A stretch of 64,000 nucleotides of DNA from Streptomyces caniferus. GTDB lineage: Bacteria > Actinomycetota > Actinomycetes > Streptomycetales > Streptomycetaceae. Positions 46,452-55,694 of this stretch are shown here, one piece after another. The position numbers and the translations under genes are program-made. The DNA lies in the NCBI RefSeq assembly GCF_009811555.1, contig NZ_BLIN01000003.1, positions 930,001-994,000 on the forward strand, in the 5' to 3' direction. The notes below the pieces were generated by a model. It searched no databases and was not told where the DNA came from. It worked only from the letters and a program-made list of their open reading frames with translations. Each line of letters begins with the position of its first letter. Positions within the stretch are counted from its first letter, which is position 1.

Positions 46452-49400
46452 GTGGGCGGCCGGAACGACGTCGATTTCGAGTGCGGGAAGGTGGCCTTGG
46501 TACGGGCCGCGGCCCTCCCGCTGCCCGCGGACGACGCACCGGCCCGCGAGCCGCGGCCGTCCGGCGGGGACCCGCACGAAGAGGACCGGCTGCGCCGCGA
46601 GGTGACCCGGCTCGCCGCCGACGCACGGCTCATGGAAGCGGTGGACCTGGCCAGCGCGGGCCTCGCGGCGGAGGTGGACCGCGTCGTCGCGGGAGAACGG
46701 CTCAGACCCAAGTCGCTGCGTCGTATCGCGGTGTCACTGACGAAGTACCACTCACGGATGTCGCACCGTCCCACCCCGTTCGGGTTGTTCGCCGGGGTCG
46801 GCGTCGCCGGGTTTGGGCCCGCGCCCGCGCGCGAGCCGGTCGGTGGCGGGCGCAGCGTGACCCGGCCGGACGCGGACTGGCTGGACGGCGTCATCGAGAC
46901 CCTGCTCGACGTCCCGGCCGTACTGGAGCGCTCGCGGCTGACCGCCAACAACCTGCACACCGTACGAGACGGCCGGCTGGTGCTGGTCGACCGCCATGAC
47001 CCCACCGGAACACGGCAACTGACCGGCTCGGTGCGCCACACCCGGGTGGTCCGCCACCTGCTGGCGGCCGCGGCCCGGCCCACGCCGTTTCCCGAGCTGG
47101 TGCGGGAGGGCAAGCGGCAGTTCCCCCGAGCACCCGAGGGCGCGGTCGAGAACAGCATCGCGCAGCTCGTGCGCGGTCACTTCCTGCTCAGCGATCTGAC
47201 ACCGCCGCCCGACTGCACCGCCCCGCTCGACCACATAGGCGACCGGCTGCACGGAGTCGACCACCCTACGGCCCTCGAACTGCACGGAATCAGAGCCGAG
47301 TTGAGGTCTCTGGACGCCGCGCCCCCGGACTCCCGGCGAGCCCGGCTGACCGCGGTCCGCGAGCGGATGCGGGCGGTGCGCCCGGCCGCGGACGTCCTCC
47401 AGACGGATCTGGCGCTGGAGGTACGGCTGACGCTGCCGGAGGAGGTGGCCCGGGAAGCGGAACGCGCCGCGACCGTGCTGTGGCGGACCTCCCCCGTACA
47501 CCGCGGCAATCCGGGCCTGCGCGACTACCACCTGGCCTTCCTGGAGCGGTACGGCACCGACAGGCCGGTACCGGTCCTCGATCTGCTCGACGAGGCCCGG
47601 GGGCTGGGGCTGCCCCGCGACCACCGGCAGCACGGTGCGCCACCGCCCGTCCCGCCCTCCCCCGAGACCGCCGCGCGCGACCGCCACCTCGGCGAGCTGC
47701 TGATGGCCGCCGTCCGCAGCGGCGACCGCGAAGTGGTGCTCGACGAGGAGTCCGTACGCGCCCTGGAACCGGCGCGGTGCGGACCGGCCCCGTCGAGCAT
47801 GGAGGTGGGAGCCGAGCTGGTGGCGCCCGACTGGGACGCCCTGTGCGTCGGGGACTTCCGTCTGGTGCTCGGTCCTCATGCGGTGTCGCCGCTGGCCGGG
47901 GCGGTGTTCAGCCGGTTCGCGCCGGTGCTCGGCCCGTCGGCCGGGCAGATCCGGGAGCTGGCCCGGCACACCGAGCGGACCGCACCCCACACCGAGATCC
48001 CGGCGTGTGTCGCCTACCGGCCCAGGGTGGCGCGTTCCGGCAATGTGTCCGCCGTCCCGCAGTGGCTGTCCCACCGCATCCCGCTCGGTGTCGGCCCCGC
48101 CGCGGCACCCAGCCCCCACGATCTGCGGCCGGCACATCTCGCGGTGTTCGCGGACCCGGACGGCCTCCGGCTCGTCGACACCTCGACCGGCCGAAGGGTG
48201 CGGCCGCTGTCGTACTCGATGCTCAACCCGAGCAGCGGCCATCTCCCCTACGTGGCCCGGTTCCTGCTGGAGCTCGGGCAGGAGGGGCAGGCCTTCTGCG
48301 CACCGTGGAACTGGGGCAGCTGGGCCTCGTCCCCCGCATTGCCCCGGGTGCGGCACGGCCGCACCGTGCTCTGCCCGGCACGCTGGCTGCCCGACCGGGC
48401 GCTGCGCGCCGCCGCCGACCGCGGGGACGAGGAGTGGGACCAGCAGGTCGGGCAGTGGCGGCAGCGCTGGGACGTCCCACGGCAGGTGCTGCTCACCAAG
48501 GCGGACCACCGCGTCGCGGCCGACCTCGACGATCCCCTGCACCGCATGGCCTTCCGCGACGAGGTACGGCGGGCGCCCGGCCTGACGGTGGTGGAGCAGT
48601 ACGGGGGCCGGGACGGAAGGCAGTGGTTCCGGGGCCCGGAAGGCCCCCATGCCGCAGAGTTCTTCTTCCCCGTCTTCGCCCGGCCCACCACCGGCCGGAG
48701 CGCCTCACCCGACAGCCGGCATCCCCTCCCCACGGCGACGCCCGTCCCGCCTCTGACGCACGGCACCGACAGCGGTCGTGGAGCCCGCGCCCAACTGCCC
48801 GGCGGCGAATGGCTCTACGCGAAGCTCTACGTACCGCGCGCCCGCCAGGCGGAGGTGCTGGCCCGCCACCTCGCGCCGCTGACCGACCCCGGACTGCTCC
48901 GCAGAGCGGGCGCAGACCTGTGGTTCTTCCTGCGGTACGAGGACCCGGCGCCCCACATCCGGCTGCGCTTCCACGGCAAGCCGGAGTCCCTGTGGCCGGT
49001 GCTGCTGCCCGCACTCCACTCCTGGGCGCAGGAGCGCACGGAGGCGGGGCTGCTCGCCAAGATGGTCCTCGACACCTACGAACCCGAGATCGAGCGGTAC
49101 GGCGGACCGGCCGCACTCGGCCACGCCGAGCGTCTCTTCCACGCCGACAGCGAATCCGTCGTCACGCTGCTGGCCATGGCACCCGACCAGTTGGGCGATC
49201 CGACGATGCCGGCCGCGCTGGGCATCCTCGACGTCCTCACCCACCTCGGCTCCCCGGACCAGGCACTCGGCTGGCTCAGCAGCCCATCGGTGATGGAGCG
49301 CCGCGGAGACGTGCCGCGGGCCCGGAAACAGGACGTCGCCGCGCTGCTGGACGCCCACGGCAGGCCCCTGCCACCCGGCGCCGCGGACGGCTGGGGAGTG

Positions 49401-49622
49401 GGCTGGAGCACCCGCGGTCCGGCACTGGCCGCTCTGCACGCGGCGCTCTCCGCCGGCGGAACGGACCCGGACCGGACGGGACGGATCGCCCGGAGCCTGG
49501 CCCATATGCACTGCAACCGGCTGCTCGGCCCCGCTCCCGAGCAGGAACTGACCGCACAGGTGACGGCCCGTGAGGCGCTCGCGCTGTGGCTCGGCCGGAA
49601 GAGGAACAACAGATGTCCGTGA
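46452..49622 (+). CDS. Full-length lanthipeptide dehydratase (LanB)
   Basis: 1056 residues. The N-terminal glutamylation domain (about 1-660) contains RPTPFGLFAGVGVAGFG and a SLTKYHSRMS segment. The C-terminal SpaB_C elimination domain (about 785-1045) contains LYAKLYVPRARQ, WFFLRYEDP and HIRLRFHG. The enzyme glutamylates Ser/Thr of the precursor with Glu-tRNA and eliminates to Dha/Dhb. GTG 46452 is chosen because GGGAG precedes it and it lies beyond the lanA-lanB hairpin; GTG 46368 would sit inside the stem. Both domains in one chain indicate a class I lanthipeptide rather than a thiopeptide. Confidence 0.88.
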   Translation: MGGRNDVDFECGKVALVRAAALPLPADDAPAREPRPSGGDPHEEDRLRREVTRLAADARLMEAVDLASAGLAAEVDRVVAGERLRPKSLRRIAVSLTKYHSRMSHRPTPFGLFAGVGVAGFGPAPAREPVGGGRSVTRPDADWLDGVIETLLDVPAVLERSRLTANNLHTVRDGRLVLVDRHDPTGTRQLTGSVRHTRVVRHLLAAAARPTPFPELVREGKRQFPRAPEGAVENSIAQLVRGHFLLSDLTPPPDCTAPLDHIGDRLHGVDHPTALELHGIRAELRSLDAAPPDSRRARLTAVRERMRAVRPAADVLQTDLALEVRLTLPEEVAREAERAATVLWRTSPVHRGNPGLRDYHLAFLERYGTDRPVPVLDLLDEARGLGLPRDHRQHGAPPPVPPSPETAARDRHLGELLMAAVRSGDREVVLDEESVRALEPARCGPAPSSMEVGAELVAPDWDALCVGDFRLVLGPHAVSPLAGAVFSRFAPVLGPSAGQIRELARHTERTAPHTEIPACVAYRPRVARSGNVSAVPQWLSHRIPLGVGPAAAPSPHDLRPAHLAVFADPDGLRLVDTSTGRRVRPLSYSMLNPSSGHLPYVARFLLELGQEGQAFCAPWNWGSWASSPALPRVRHGRTVLCPARWLPDRALRAAADRGDEEWDQQVGQWRQRWDVPRQVLLTKADHRVAADLDDPLHRMAFRDEVRRAPGLTVVEQYGGRDGRQWFRGPEGPHAAEFFFPVFARPTTGRSASPDSRHPLPTATPVPPLTHGTDSGRGARAQLPGGEWLYAKLYVPRARQAEVLARHLAPLTDPGLLRRAGADLWFFLRYEDPAPHIRLRFHGKPESLWPVLLPALHSWAQERTEAGLLAKMVLDTYEPEIERYGGPAALGHAERLFHADSESVVTLLAMAPDQLGDPTMPAALGILDVLTHLGSPDQALGWLSSPSVMERRGDVPRARKQDVAALLDAHGRPLPPGAADGWGVGWSTRGPALAALHAALSAGGTDPDRTGRIARSLAHMHCNRLLGPAPEQELTAQVTAREALALWLGRKRNNRCP

Positions 49623-51058
49623 CCGCACCCGATGCCCTGTGCGACACCGCGTCGGACCTCGCCCACCGCGTCGCCGACCTGCTGAACACACCGGAGCGGG
49701 TGGCGGACGCCGCCCGCGACGCCTTCGCCTCGCTGCCCGGCGAACTGCCGCACTCCGGCTGGCAGCCCGCCTCGCTGCTGATCGGACACCCCGGTATCGC
49801 GCTGCTGCACACCAGATGCGCCCAGGGCGATGCCCGGTACGCCGCCCTCGCGCACGCCCATCTCGCGGCAGCCGTGGCGGCGGCCACCGACGCCGGACCG
49901 GCCGCCGTCGGCGACCTGCTGCTGCCCGCGCGGCTGCACGCCAACGCACACGGCGGATACACCCGGCTGCTGGCCCGCTCCGCCGAGGTGCACGCCGCCT
50001 ATGTCCGGGCGCGTGTCGCCCACCTCGTCGCACGGCAGCGGGAGCACGGCCCCGGGCTGGCGTACGGCGACTACGACGTGATCGCGGGCCTGGCGGGAGA
50101 GGGGCGCGGCCTCCTGCTGGCGGCCGATCATGGCGACGAGCCGTGCGCGGAGGCCCTCGGCGACGTGCTGCGCTTTCTCGTCGGCATCAGCCACCCCGTC
50201 CGCCCCGCGGAAGCCAACGGGACCCCGGTGCCCGGATGGTGGTGCGCACCCGACCGCTACCTCGTCCCCCGCGACCGTCAGGAGTTCCCGCGAGGCGACT
50301 TCAACGTCGGCGCCGCCCACGGCATCTGCGGCCCGCTCGCCCTGCTGTCCCTGGCCCACCGCTCCGGCCACCGGGTGCCGGGCCTGCGCGACGCCATCCG
50401 GCGGATGGCCGACTGGGTGAGGAGCGTCGGGTACACCGACGACCGGGGCATGCAGTGGCCCGGCCGGGTCGCCTTCCCGGGCCTCCCCGGAGAGTCCCGG
50501 CGGCCCTCCCGGCAAACGGGAGCACCCAGCAGACCCGGCTGGTGCTACGGGACCTCCGGCATCGCCTGGACCCTCCACCTGGCCGGGCAGGCACTCGACG
50601 ACCACCGGATGACGGCCCTGGCCGAGGAGGCGATCACCGGCCTCGCGCACCGCATCCACGACGGGCCGGCGTCCGACGACCCGGGCCTCTGCCACGGCCG
50701 TGCGGGCATCCTCCACACCCTCGTCCGGATGGCCGGTGTCACCGGACGTGCAGGGCTGTGGGAGGCCGCCGACGACCTCGCCCGGGAACTCGTCGCAGCA
50801 TTCGACGGGCGGACTCCGTTCGGCTACGCCCAGGTTCTGCCCCCCGTGCGGCCGCCGTCACGGTCCCCGTCCCTCTCACTGTCTCCGGCTCCCTCACCGG
50901 CTCCGCCTCCGTCGACCGTCCCCGACCGTGTCCACCATCCCGGCCTGCTGGACGGCGCCACCGGAGTCGCCCTCGTACTGGCCGACTACGCCGACGCCCG
51001 CCGGGGAGCCGCACTCGCCGAACGCCACACTTGGGACGCGGCGCTGCTCATGAGCTGA
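49613..51058 (+). CDS. Lanthipeptide cyclase (LanC) with Pro/Ser-rich insertion
   Basis: 481 residues. The alpha/alpha-barrel zinc cyclase has metal ligands in GWCYG (about 310) and LCHG (about 360), plus the GAAHGICGPLALL repeat near 235. It adds Cys thiols to Dha/Dhb to form lanthionine rings. ATG 49613 overlaps the lanB end by 10 nt, so translation is coupled. Residues about 408-440, just before the last GLLDGATGVALVL repeat, are a Pro/Ser low-complexity run not usual in LanC. No protease or transporter gene follows. Confidence 0.87.
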   Translation: MSVTAPDALCDTASDLAHRVADLLNTPERVADAARDAFASLPGELPHSGWQPASLLIGHPGIALLHTRCAQGDARYAALAHAHLAAAVAAATDAGPAAVGDLLLPARLHANAHGGYTRLLARSAEVHAAYVRARVAHLVARQREHGPGLAYGDYDVIAGLAGEGRGLLLAADHGDEPCAEALGDVLRFLVGISHPVRPAEANGTPVPGWWCAPDRYLVPRDRQEFPRGDFNVGAAHGICGPLALLSLAHRSGHRVPGLRDAIRRMADWVRSVGYTDDRGMQWPGRVAFPGLPGESRRPSRQTGAPSRPGWCYGTSGIAWTLHLAGQALDDHRMTALAEEAITGLAHRIHDGPASDDPGLCHGRAGILHTLVRMAGVTGRAGLWEAADDLARELVAAFDGRTPFGYAQVLPPVRPPSRSPSLSLSPAPSPAPPPSTVPDRVHHPGLLDGATGVALVLADYADARRGAALAERHTWDAALLMS

Positions 51059-51150
51059 CGAGGAGTCGCTGTCTTTCTGGGGCGTGAGGGTTCCGGGGGC
51101 TGAGGACTGAGAACCGGGGACTGGGGCCGGGGTCGGGAATCATCGGCGCG

Positions 51151-51435
51151 TCAGAACCCGCCGGGCGACGGCCGGATCTCGAAGCCCCTCGTCCCCTCCG
51201 GCTCCTCCTCATGCACGGACACGGTGTTGACGGTCGCCATCGGCGGCCCCTCGCCTGCCCAGTCCACCAGCTGCTGTACGCGCTCGGGCTCCCCCTCGAA
51301 CACGGCCTCCACCGCCCCGTCCGGCAGATTCCGCACCCAGCCGGCCACTCCGTGCTTCTCGGCCGTGCGCCGGCAGGTGTCGCGGAAGAACACACCCTGC
51401 ACGTCTCCGGAGACCACCACCCGTCTGCGGATCAT
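51151..51435 (-). CDS. Acylphosphatase
   Basis: 94 residues, family length. VVVSGDVQGVFFRD carries the catalytic Arg-region loop (usually GRVQGVxFR; here D replaces R at that loop position, with a later Arg present), and GWVRNLPDGAVEAVFEG carries the catalytic Asn. It hydrolyses acyl phosphates in the cytosol. GAGGTGAGG lies before ATG 51435. A stand-alone housekeeping gene converging on the lan operon. Confidence 0.85.
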   Translation of the reverse strand: MIRRRVVVSGDVQGVFFRDTCRRTAEKHGVAGWVRNLPDGAVEAVFEGEPERVQQLVDWAGEGPPMATVNTVSVHEEEPEGTRGFEIRPSPGGF

Positions 51436-51496
51436 CGGTGCCTCACCTCGTTCGCTCGTCCGGCGGTACGTGCGCAGATATATCCCGCCCCCGCGG

Positions 51497-52270
51497 TCAG
51501 CGGGCGGCGCCACGCCCGGACGGCGTACGGCTCACGGAGCGTCCGGCGGCCGATGCGACGCGGGCGAAGCTGGCGGCGTCGAGGACGGCTGCCGCGCCCA
51601 CATCGTTGTTGAAGTACGCGTAGACGTCGGCCCGGTCCGGCCAGGCGTCGGCGATCCGTCGCACCCAGGTGGTGAGCGCCTGTCTGCCGTAGCGGGGCTC
51701 GGGTTGTGCACGGCCCCCGTGGAAGCGCAGATACCCCCAGTCGGCGGTCCGCCAGAGGGGCGTCACGGGCCGGGAGCCGCGGTCCGCCCAGCACAGCGCG
51801 GCGCCCCGCCGCTCCAGGACGGCACGGATCTCCGCGGTCCACCAGGAGTCGTGGCGGGGTTCGACCGCCACACGGGTGCCGGCGGGGAAGCAGCCGAGGC
51901 AGGCGTCCAGCAGCCCGGCGTCCGCGTGCAGTGTGGGAGGGAGTTGGAGCAGGACGGGCCCGAGCCGGGGGCCCAGGGCGGCGGCGTGCGACATCAGGCG
52001 TCCGACCGGCTCCTGCGGATCGCGCAGCCGCTTGATGTGCGTCAGATAGCGGCTGGCCTTGACGGCCATCACGAACCGGTCGGGGGTGCGGTCCCGCCAG
52101 TCGGCGAAGGTCTTCTCCTCGGGCAGCCGGTAGAAGGCGGCGTTGCTCTCGACGGTGGCGAACTGCCGCGCGTACTCCTCCAGCCACAGCCGCTGCGGCT
52201 GGTCCGCCGGGTAGAGGACACCGCGCCAGTCCTTGTACTGCCAGCCGGAGGTTCCGACGAGGACGGTCAT
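51497..52270 (-). CDS. DUF72-family TIM-barrel protein
   Basis: 257 residues starting VLVGTSGWQYKDW, then FATVESNAAFYRLPEEKTFADW and FVMAVKASRYLTHIKRL, and near the end DVYAYFNNDVGAAAV: the full DUF72 (YecE) signature. The function of this widespread family is unproven; a TIM-barrel sugar or nucleic-acid related role has been suggested. It has no evident link to its neighbours. Confidence 0.88.
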   Translation of the reverse strand: MTVLVGTSGWQYKDWRGVLYPADQPQRLWLEEYARQFATVESNAAFYRLPEEKTFADWRDRTPDRFVMAVKASRYLTHIKRLRDPQEPVGRLMSHAAALGPRLGPVLLQLPPTLHADAGLLDACLGCFPAGTRVAVEPRHDSWWTAEIRAVLERRGAALCWADRGSRPVTPLWRTADWGYLRFHGGRAQPEPRYGRQALTTWVRRIADAWPDRADVYAYFNNDVGAAAVLDAASFARVASAAGRSVSRTPSGRGAAR

Positions 52271-52437
52271 GGCCGGATCCCTGCCCGGTCCGGGGCGGGG
52301 GCTATCGGCCGTCGCCCGTAGGAGACGCCGTACGGCGCATCCCGTCCTCACCACGGCGTCTCGCCCCCGACCGGGACACCCCGTCCTCCCCGGCGCGCCG
52401 CCTTCCCCCGGCACAGCCCCTCACGCGGTCCGCTGCG

Positions 52438-53730
52438 TCACCCGGCCCATCGCCCCGACAGGAAGGTGAGGGCGAAGACGGTCATCAGCGGCCCCGCGAG
52501 GCAGAGGTACACGGTTTTCACGCGCGGAGTCCGCAGACTCCATGCGGCCAGCAGGACCCACAGGGGCCACCACAGAAGTGTGGCGCGGGGGATGGAGGTG
52601 TACCAGTACGACGTGCCCAGCGCCCACAGGCTGAGGCCGACGTACACGGCCTCCGGCCAGCGGCGCCGCCGGGCCAGCACCCCGACCAGCAGAAGGCCGA
52701 CCGTCATGGCGAGGAGTTCGGCCTGGGACATCAGGGCATACCCGGTGGGCAGCGACTCGGCGAAGGCGGCGTGCCAGGTGTGCTGCCAGGCTTCCCAGGG
52801 GGCGTGGAAGTCCCGGTACCAGCCGCGTTCTTCGGCATGCTTCCAGGCCATCCAGTCGCCGGTGTGGAGCCGGAGGTACCCGCTGTAGAGGACGGGTGGC
52901 AGTGCGGGCAGCGCCAGCCACGGCAGGGCCCGCCACTGCCGGCGGGTGCGGGCGGTGAGAGCGAAGTGGACGGCGAGGGCGGCGACGAGGAACAGGCCGC
53001 TGACGCGGACGGTGGTGGCCAGAGCGGCCAGGCCTGCCGCGGCGGGCCAGTGCTGCCGCTGGGCGGCGAGCCAGGCCGGCAGGGCGAGCGCGAGGAAGAG
53101 CGCTTCGGTGTACCCCGCCGCCAGGAATATCGCGCACGGCGAGACCAGTAGGAAGAGGACCGCGCGCTGACCGGCCCTCCCGTGGGGCAGATGCAGCCGG
53201 GCGACCCGCGCAAGGGCCAGGACCGCGACGGCACCGGAGACGAAGGAGATCAGCAGCCCTGCGGTGGCCCAGTGCGGGACGACGGTGTGGACGACCCGCA
53301 GGAGAAGGGGGAAGCCGGGGAAGAACGCCTCTCTGTTGTCCCAGCCGTTCCGCCACGGTCCGTCCTCACCGGGGAAGTAGCCGTCACGGGCTATGTGCAG
53401 GAAGTGGCCCCAGTCCCACTGCTGCCACGGCGCGAGGAAGGCGGCGGCGTGATGCGTCGTCCGGTCGCCGGGGAACAGCCACCGGGTGCAGTAGGCGGTG
53501 GTCCAGATCCCCAACCGGGTCAGCAGATACAGCCACAGCACCTCACGATCGGCGTGCCCGGGAAGGAGACGCCGCCGGAGGGCCTCCTGCCATGGGCGGG
53601 GCGCGCGAGACCCACCGACCACATCGGCCGGCGCCGCGGCGTCGACCGCCGCACGCCGCTGGGGCCCGGCATCAGGAGCGGCGGCGAGGGACGGGTGCTT
53701 CCGCCGCGGACGTGGCGACAACACGGGCAT
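52438..53730 (-). CDS. Multi-pass membrane mannosyltransferase-like protein (PIG-V/GT-C type)
   Basis: 430 residues. A basic Pro/Arg-rich cytoplasmic N-tail (about 60) is followed by about ten hydrophobic helices. WDWGHFLHIARDGYF in the first external loop carries the Asp motif of GT-C glycosyltransferases of the PIG-V family. These use polyprenyl-phosphate sugars at the membrane. The product may be a cell-envelope glycan. Start is uncertain within the Arg-rich tail. Confidence 0.75.
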   Translation of the reverse strand: MPVLSPRPRRKHPSLAAAPDAGPQRRAAVDAAAPADVVGGSRAPRPWQEALRRRLLPGHADREVLWLYLLTRLGIWTTAYCTRWLFPGDRTTHHAAAFLAPWQQWDWGHFLHIARDGYFPGEDGPWRNGWDNREAFFPGFPLLLRVVHTVVPHWATAGLLISFVSGAVAVLALARVARLHLPHGRAGQRAVLFLLVSPCAIFLAAGYTEALFLALALPAWLAAQRQHWPAAAGLAALATTVRVSGLFLVAALAVHFALTARTRRQWRALPWLALPALPPVLYSGYLRLHTGDWMAWKHAEERGWYRDFHAPWEAWQHTWHAAFAESLPTGYALMSQAELLAMTVGLLLVGVLARRRRWPEAVYVGLSLWALGTSYWYTSIPRATLLWWPLWVLLAAWSLRTPRVKTVYLCLAGPLMTVFALTFLSGRWAG

Positions 53731-53986
53731 ATGGGGATCTCCTGCTCGGATGCGGATGTGCGGGACCGCCCCGGCGGCGGGGACCGCCCGACGACCGTGA
53801 TCGCCGGGCGGGTGGGACGGCCGGTCAGGGGGTGGGGGCAGCGTGGGGGCGCGGGGAGCGGGGGCTCAGGAGCTCGGCGGACGGACCGGGGCGTGCCGTG
53901 CCGGGGGCACGGTGGCCCTGCGGCCCTGCGGCCCGAGGGACCTGCCGTGCGTATATGTCTGCGTGTCGTGCGTGTGTGGTGGGGGA

Positions 53987-54424
53987 TCAGCCCGGTGGCT
54001 CCGTAGACGGCGGCGACGTGCTGTGCGTGGAGGTGGCGGACGGCCCCGGGGCGCCCTGGCCGGTTCGGGGCGGCGAGGTGGTGGGCCCCTCCAATGAGCT
54101 CCGGCCGGGCACGGGGGCCCCGGTCCCCGGCGTGGTGCTACGGGGTGCCGTCGGTACGGGTGTCGGTGTGAGCGACGGCTTGGACGGAGAGGGGGTCACG
54201 GCCGGGACACTGGTGCCCGCGTCACCGGGCAGCAGTACGGCCGCTGCGGCACCGGTGCCGGCGAAGACCAGGCAGGCGCCGACGGCGAGCGCGGCGATCC
54301 GGCGACGGCGCAGCCGCTCCGCGCGACGGGCGATGAGCGAGACCGGCGCGGTGCGCGCACGGGACTGTCCGGTGGAGGCCGCTTCCTGGAACAACGACCG
54401 CAGCGGATCATGGGGTTCAGGCAC
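53987..54424 (-). CDS. Single-pass Pro/Thr/Ser-rich protein co-translated with sigma factor
   Basis: 145 residues. A short cytoplasmic part with RRAERLRRRRI, one membrane helix (about 70-92, IAALAVGACLVFAGTGAAAAVLL in parts) and an outer Pro/Ser/Thr tail. The GTG at 54424 overlaps the sigma factor stop by 8 nt, so the two are coupled. Position suggests an anti-sigma or sensor partner, but no zinc HxxxCxxC motif or anti-sigma fold is recognisable. Confidence 0.6.
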   Translation of the reverse strand: MPEPHDPLRSLFQEAASTGQSRARTAPVSLIARRAERLRRRRIAALAVGACLVFAGTGAAAAVLLPGDAGTSVPAVTPSPSKPSLTPTPVPTAPRSTTPGTGAPVPGRSSLEGPTTSPPRTGQGAPGPSATSTHSTSPPSTEPPG

Positions 54425-54944
54425 CGGGAGCCTCCTCGATACGCGGGTCCTGCAGACGAAGGGAGAGTGCGGTCCGACCCCGGACCAGGTGCGTCTTGAC
54501 GGTGCTGGCGGACAGCCCGGTCTCCGCGGCGATCTGCTCAACGGTCAGGTCGCACACGTAGTGCAGCGTCATGGTCCGCCGCTGCTTGGCCGGCAGTTGC
54601 CGCAGGGCGTCGACCAGTGCCACCGACTCGGGCCCCGGGCCCTCGACATGCGGCGGGGCACCGCTCCGCTGCCACGCATCCGCGGCGCGCCGCCGCACCC
54701 GCCACCGGCTCACCGCCAGGCGCCACGCGACCGTACGGATCCACGCCTCGGGCTGACCGCTCCGGTCGAGCTGACGCCGACGGTTCCAGCCCCTGACGAA
54801 TGCCTCCTGCACCACGTCCTGCGCCTCGTGCTGATCGCCGAGCATCACATACAGCTGCCCGGTCAGCCGTGCCACCGTCTGCGCATAGAAATCCTCGAAC
54901 TCCTCGACGGTCAACAGCCACTCCCCGGATCTTTTCGGTCTCAC
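54417..54944 (-). CDS. ECF-type RNA polymerase sigma factor (SigE-like, SACE family)
   Basis: 175 residues. Region 2 has FEDFYAQTVARLTGQLYVMLGDQHEAQDVVQEAFVRGW in parts (DAEDVVQEAF-like core), and region 4 has LPAKQRRTMTLHYVCDLTVEQIAAETGLSASTVKTHL in parts. No region 3 or C-terminal extension. It follows the family layout for extracytoplasmic-function sigma factors. GTG 54944 is assumed; the start could be a few codons downstream. Its target promoters are unknown. Confidence 0.88.
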   Translation of the reverse strand: MRPKRSGEWLLTVEEFEDFYAQTVARLTGQLYVMLGDQHEAQDVVQEAFVRGWNRRRQLDRSGQPEAWIRTVAWRLAVSRWRVRRRAADAWQRSGAPPHVEGPGPESVALVDALRQLPAKQRRTMTLHYVCDLTVEQIAAETGLSASTVKTHLVRGRTALSLRLQDPRIEEAPGA

Positions 54945-55329
54945 CCGGCATACGCCCGGCGCACCGCATCCGGTCTACACCGCACCCGAAGATCCCGCGT
55001 GACGGTCGTCACAGAACCCCCGCCCGCAACTCACCACAACAAGAACCGGGGCCGCCGTCTCCTACTCGGCCCGCACCTCACGAACCTCTCCCCCGCCCCG
55101 CACCCCGAGCCGGACGAACCGCCGACCAGCGCAGCCTGTAGCCGCCGTCCGGATGAATGATCGCCCCGGTCGGACAGCCGTCGGCGAAGAGACAACGAAC
55201 CGCGGGAGCGCATCCGCCTTCCGTCCCAGGACAGTGCAGCAGGGTGCCGCCGCGGTACGGCGTGAAGGCGGCGTCACGTTCCTTTCCGCCGGTCGCCCTG
55301 CCCGGAGGCCGCCGTCGATGGTGCCGGCA

Positions 55330-55577
55330 GCGGAGACGCCGAGCCTGGACCGGCAGCCATCGCTACGCATGGCGAAGAAGAGACGGGGCGCGGGGGCGGG
55401 CGGGGCAGGCGTGCGGGCGGGCGTGCGGAACAGACTCACAGCCGCCTCTTCGTCGAGGCACCAGAGTTGGCTGTCCCAGCCGACGGCCACCCGGCGCAGG
55501 CTCAGCCCCACAAGGTCCGGACGTTGCTCACGCAGCAGGCATCGGACCGTGTACTCCTCGGTCTCGGACGTGATCCA
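55330..55577 (-). pseudogene. Remnant of an aminoglycoside-phosphotransferase-family gene
   Basis: On the minus strand one frame reads E-T-E-E-Y-T-V-R-C-L-L-R-E-Q-R-P-D-L and L-R-R-V-A-V-G-W-D-S-Q-L-W, like the N-terminus of APH/macrolide kinases. No start codon precedes it. A second block, R-W-L-P-V-Q-A-R-R-L, also APH-like, is in another frame after a stop. The kinase catalytic loop is absent. I read this as a frameshifted fragment. The surrounding 54945-55694 stretch holds nothing else convincing. Confidence 0.45.
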
Positions 55578-55694
55578 TGCGCGAAGTCCCCGTTTCCTGT
55601 GGTGTCGCTACCGGTCACTGCGGTCTCACCATGACCAGCGCTCAGGGGGTCAGGGGACATGGGTCAGGGGACAGGGGACGGTTCGGCTGCGAGG

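Noticed and set aside
43285..51058. Thiopeptide cluster
   Set aside because: LanB is full-length with both domains and LanC is present; no YcaO, split LanB or cycloaddition enzyme is seen.
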